A stretch of DNA of 64,000 bases from Bacillus sp. CHD6a (GTDB lineage Bacteria; Bacillota; Bacilli; Bacillales; Bacillaceae_I): positions 140,348 to 204,347 of the forward strand of contig NZ_LBMD01000010.1 of NCBI RefSeq assembly GCF_001293645.1, written 5' to 3'. Numbering within the stretch: position 1 is the first letter of the stretch; every line of letters starts with the position of its first letter. The translations under genes were made by a program, and so were the position numbers. Below are positions 62,257 to 64,000 of the stretch, piece by piece. Under the pieces are notes generated by a model. The model was not told the origin of the DNA. It did no database searches and saw nothing but the letters and a program-made list of their open reading frames with translations.

Positions 62257-62278
62257 ATAACGTATTTTTCTTACTATT

Positions 62279-62307
62279 ATATTAGCCCATCACTTAGAAA
62301 ACGTCAA
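62279..62307 (-). promoter_or_regulatory. Promoter of the Mn-riboswitch operon
   Basis: On the minus strand TTGACG (62307-62302) and TAATAT (62284-62279) are 17 bases apart. The -35 box lies in the centre of an 11-bp inverted repeat (62291-62319). Confidence 0.65.
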
Positions 62308-62319
62308 CTTTTCTAAGTG
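62291..62319. promoter_or_regulatory. 11-bp inverted repeat over the -35 box
   Basis: CACTTAGAAAA (62291-62301) and TTTTCTAAGTG (62309-62319) are perfect arms around CGTCAAC. The size and position suit a dimeric regulator. The regulator is unknown; it lies in the divergent region shared with padR-chrA. Confidence 0.5.
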
Positions 62320-62353
62320 TTTGTAAAGGTTGTGAAAAGTTTTTCAGTACGTA

Positions 62354-62382
62354 TTGGGACATAATAAAAAATGTGATATAGT
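62354..62382 (+). promoter_or_regulatory. Promoter of padR-chrA
   Basis: TTGGGA (62354-62359) and TATAGT (62377-62382) are 17 bases apart. Confidence 0.6.
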
Positions 62383-62383
62383 A

Positions 62384-62400
62384 ATATCGAAAATCGATAT
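62384..62400 (+). promoter_or_regulatory. Palindromic operator at the padR promoter
   Basis: ATATCGA-AAA-TCGATAT is a perfect 7-bp palindrome starting two bases after the -10 box. This is the place expected for autorepression by the PadR protein encoded next. Confidence 0.6.
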
Positions 62401-62453
62401 CGGGTTTCGTATACTTCGATAAACTTCTATTTTTTTATAGAGGAGGACATCAT

Positions 62454-62783
62454 TTGGAAGAAAGAGTACTTAGAAAATTGTTCCTCGGTTTTATTCAGAT
62501 CCATATTCTTCATCACGCAAAAGAACAACCCGTTTATGGCGCCTGGATGCTAGAAGAATTAAGGGAACATGGATACTCTATAAGTGCTGGAACATTGTAT
62601 CCTATCTTACACACGATGGAAAAGGACGGTCTTTTGCATCGGGAGGACCTAAATGTCGAGGGTAAGATCAGAAAAAACTATACCACAACAGAAAAAGGAA
62701 ATCTCGTATTAAATGAAGCAAGAAAAAAAGCTTATGAATTATTTAAAGAAATTAAAGAGGGTGATCAACATGAAGAAACCTAA
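62454..62783 (+). CDS. PadR-family repressor of chromate efflux (ChrI-like)
   Basis: A 109-residue winged-helix regulator. The DNA-binding part includes PVYGAWMLEELREHGYSISAGTLYPILHTMEKDGLL (residues 25-60, marked by SISAGTLYPILHTME). The start is TTG after AGAGGAGGAC. It overlaps chrA by 14 bases. In Bacillus cereus a PadR-type ChrI represses chrA and responds to chromate; the same is inferred here. Confidence 0.85.
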   Translation: MEERVLRKLFLGFIQIHILHHAKEQPVYGAWMLEELREHGYSISAGTLYPILHTMEKDGLLHREDLNVEGKIRKNYTTTEKGNLVLNEARKKAYELFKEIKEGDQHEET

Positions 62784-63957
62784 CAAATTACTGTCATTAT
62801 TAGAAATCTTAATGGTATCAACAAGACTAGGTCTTACTTCTTTCGGTGGACCGGTAGCCCATCTCGGTTACTTCCATAATGAATATGTACGCCGTAGAAA
62901 ATGGATGGATGAAAAAAGTTATGCCGACCTTGTAGCTTTATGTCAATTCTTACCTGGGCCTGCGAGCAGTCAGGTTGGAATAGGCATTGGCGTAATGCGT
63001 GCAGGAGTTCTTGGTGGCATCGTTTCCTTTTTAGGATTCACGCTGCCTTCAGTCTTAGCATTAATTATCTTCGCTATCATCCTGCAGGGGTTTGATGTAG
63101 GTAATGCAGGATGGATTCATGGATTGAAGATCGTTGCAGTAGCTGTTGTTGCTCATGCCATTTTAGGGATGGCAAACAACCTGACCCCTGATTTAAAAAG
63201 AAAAGCTATAGCGTTATTTGCACTAGTTGTTACGTTATTGTGGCAAACAGCATTCTCCCAAGTTGGAGTAATACTTGTTGCAGCTATCATTGGGTATTTC
63301 TTATTTAAACAAACTATCACTGCGGATGACTCTCGGATGGAGTTTCCAATTTCCAAGCGTTTAGCCGTAATCTGTTTAACTCTATTCTTTGGTCTACTTA
63401 TCTTGTTACCCATTTTAAGAGAAGCTACTTCATTGAATTGGGTGGCACTGTTTGATAGTTTCTACCGTTCTGGATCCTTAGTATTCGGTGGAGGACATGT
63501 TGTTCTTCCTTTACTAGAGCGAGAATTCGTGCCAACTGGCTGGATTAGTGAAGAAGCATTTCTTGCTGGCTATGGTGCTGCACAGGCAGTTCCTGGTCCG
63601 TTATTTACATTCGCAGCATATATCGGTGCAGTCATTGACGGCTGGAAAGGCGGACTGTTAGCAACATTCGCTATCTTCCTTCCTGCCTTCCTATTAATTC
63701 TTGGAACTTTGCCATTTTGGGATTCGCTGCGCCGCAATTCAAAAGTAAAAGCTGCATTAATGGGAGTGAATGCGGCGGTTGTTGGAATTTTAATTTCTGC
63801 TTTCTACTTTCCCATTTGGACTAGCTCGATTATAGCTCCAATTGATTTTGCTTTTGCAGCAATCTTGTTCAGTATGCTTGTCTACTGGAAGCTTCCACCT
63901 TGGGTGATTGTATTAACAGGTGCCATTGGAGGAACATTGATGGGATTGTTTGTTTAA
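62770..63957 (+). CDS. chrA: Chromate efflux transporter ChrA
   Basis: A 395-residue full-length CHR-family protein with two homologous halves. The N-terminal half has GLTSFGGPVAHLGYFHNEYV near residue 21 and CQFLPGPASSQVGIGIG near 60; the C-terminal half has SGSLVFGGGHVVLPLLEREF near 235 and GYGAAQAVPGPLFTFAAYIG near 273. About ten spans are predicted. It exports chromate with proton coupling. The ATG at 62770 with AGAGGGTG was chosen over an upstream frame start. Confidence 0.92.
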   Translation: MKKPNKLLSLLEILMVSTRLGLTSFGGPVAHLGYFHNEYVRRRKWMDEKSYADLVALCQFLPGPASSQVGIGIGVMRAGVLGGIVSFLGFTLPSVLALIIFAIILQGFDVGNAGWIHGLKIVAVAVVAHAILGMANNLTPDLKRKAIALFALVVTLLWQTAFSQVGVILVAAIIGYFLFKQTITADDSRMEFPISKRLAVICLTLFFGLLILLPILREATSLNWVALFDSFYRSGSLVFGGGHVVLPLLEREFVPTGWISEEAFLAGYGAAQAVPGPLFTFAAYIGAVIDGWKGGLLATFAIFLPAFLLILGTLPFWDSLRRNSKVKAALMGVNAAVVGILISAFYFPIWTSSIIAPIDFAFAAILFSMLVYWKLPPWVIVLTGAIGGTLMGLFV

Positions 63958-64000
63958 TTAATGGAATGTAAGATGCTAGGAGTTTTGCCTGTGAGGACAA

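Overview
This window comes from the chromosome of a low-GC Gram-positive, spore-forming Bacillaceae bacterium. The evidence is an alpha/beta small acid-soluble spore protein gene, AGGAGG-type ribosome binding sites with frequent TTG and GTG starts, and many counterparts of Bacillus subtilis genes (msmX, tcyABC, bmrCD, tenA/tenI/thiOSGFD, ykoEDC, yvdTSR, xpt, ktrAB). I see no prophage, transposase, CRISPR array, rRNA or tRNA. The dominant non-coding feature is a family of about 130-bp GC-rich repeats with ends GCTGTTGATT/AATCAACAGC, present in intergenic clusters.

Layout. 1-2.8 kb: tail of a PucR-type regulator, a repeat cluster, msmX, a zinc-ribbon protein and a spore protein gene with a structured leader. 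2.9-10.7 kb: FAD oxidoreductase, cystine importer tcyABC, and the multidrug ABC exporter bmrCD behind a leader-peptide attenuator. 11-12.7 kb: cold shock protein and flavohaemoglobin. 12.8-22.1 kb: two TPP-riboswitch operons on the minus strand, tenA-ykoE-ykoD-ykoC (salvage and uptake) and tenI-thiO-thiS-thiG-thiF-thiD-thiE (synthesis). 22.1-26.8 kb: MFS transporter, quinone oxidoreductase, class A penicillin-binding protein. 26.9-35.5 kb: adenine deaminase behind a guanine-type riboswitch, a universal stress protein, a Gly/Pro-rich protein, a TetR-controlled paired SMR efflux pump, a DAACS symporter, an aldo/keto reductase and an RsbR-like protein. 35.7-39.4 kb: class I ribonucleotide reductase nrdAB behind a cobalamin riboswitch. 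39.4-48.6 kb: dedA-uppP, small lipoproteins and membrane proteins, and xpt plus a purine permease behind a second guanine riboswitch. 48.6-57 kb: ion transport (NhaP-type antiporter, CaCA exchanger, ktrAB behind a c-di-AMP riboswitch) and a second uppP. 57-64 kb: azoreductase, an ECF sigma/anti-sigma pair, a three-gene operon behind a yybP-ykoY manganese riboswitch, and a PadR-ChrA chromate efflux operon.

RNA control is unusually dense. I recognise two TPP, two guanine, one cobalamin, one c-di-AMP and one manganese riboswitch, plus one ribosome-dependent attenuator. The two findings most worth follow-up are the manganese-riboswitch operon, whose first gene encodes an unannotated 36-residue cationic peptide, and the bmrCD leader, where a coding stretch of the leader peptide can pair with the terminator arm.

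All assignments rest on reading the sequence and on memory of the families. No database search was run.
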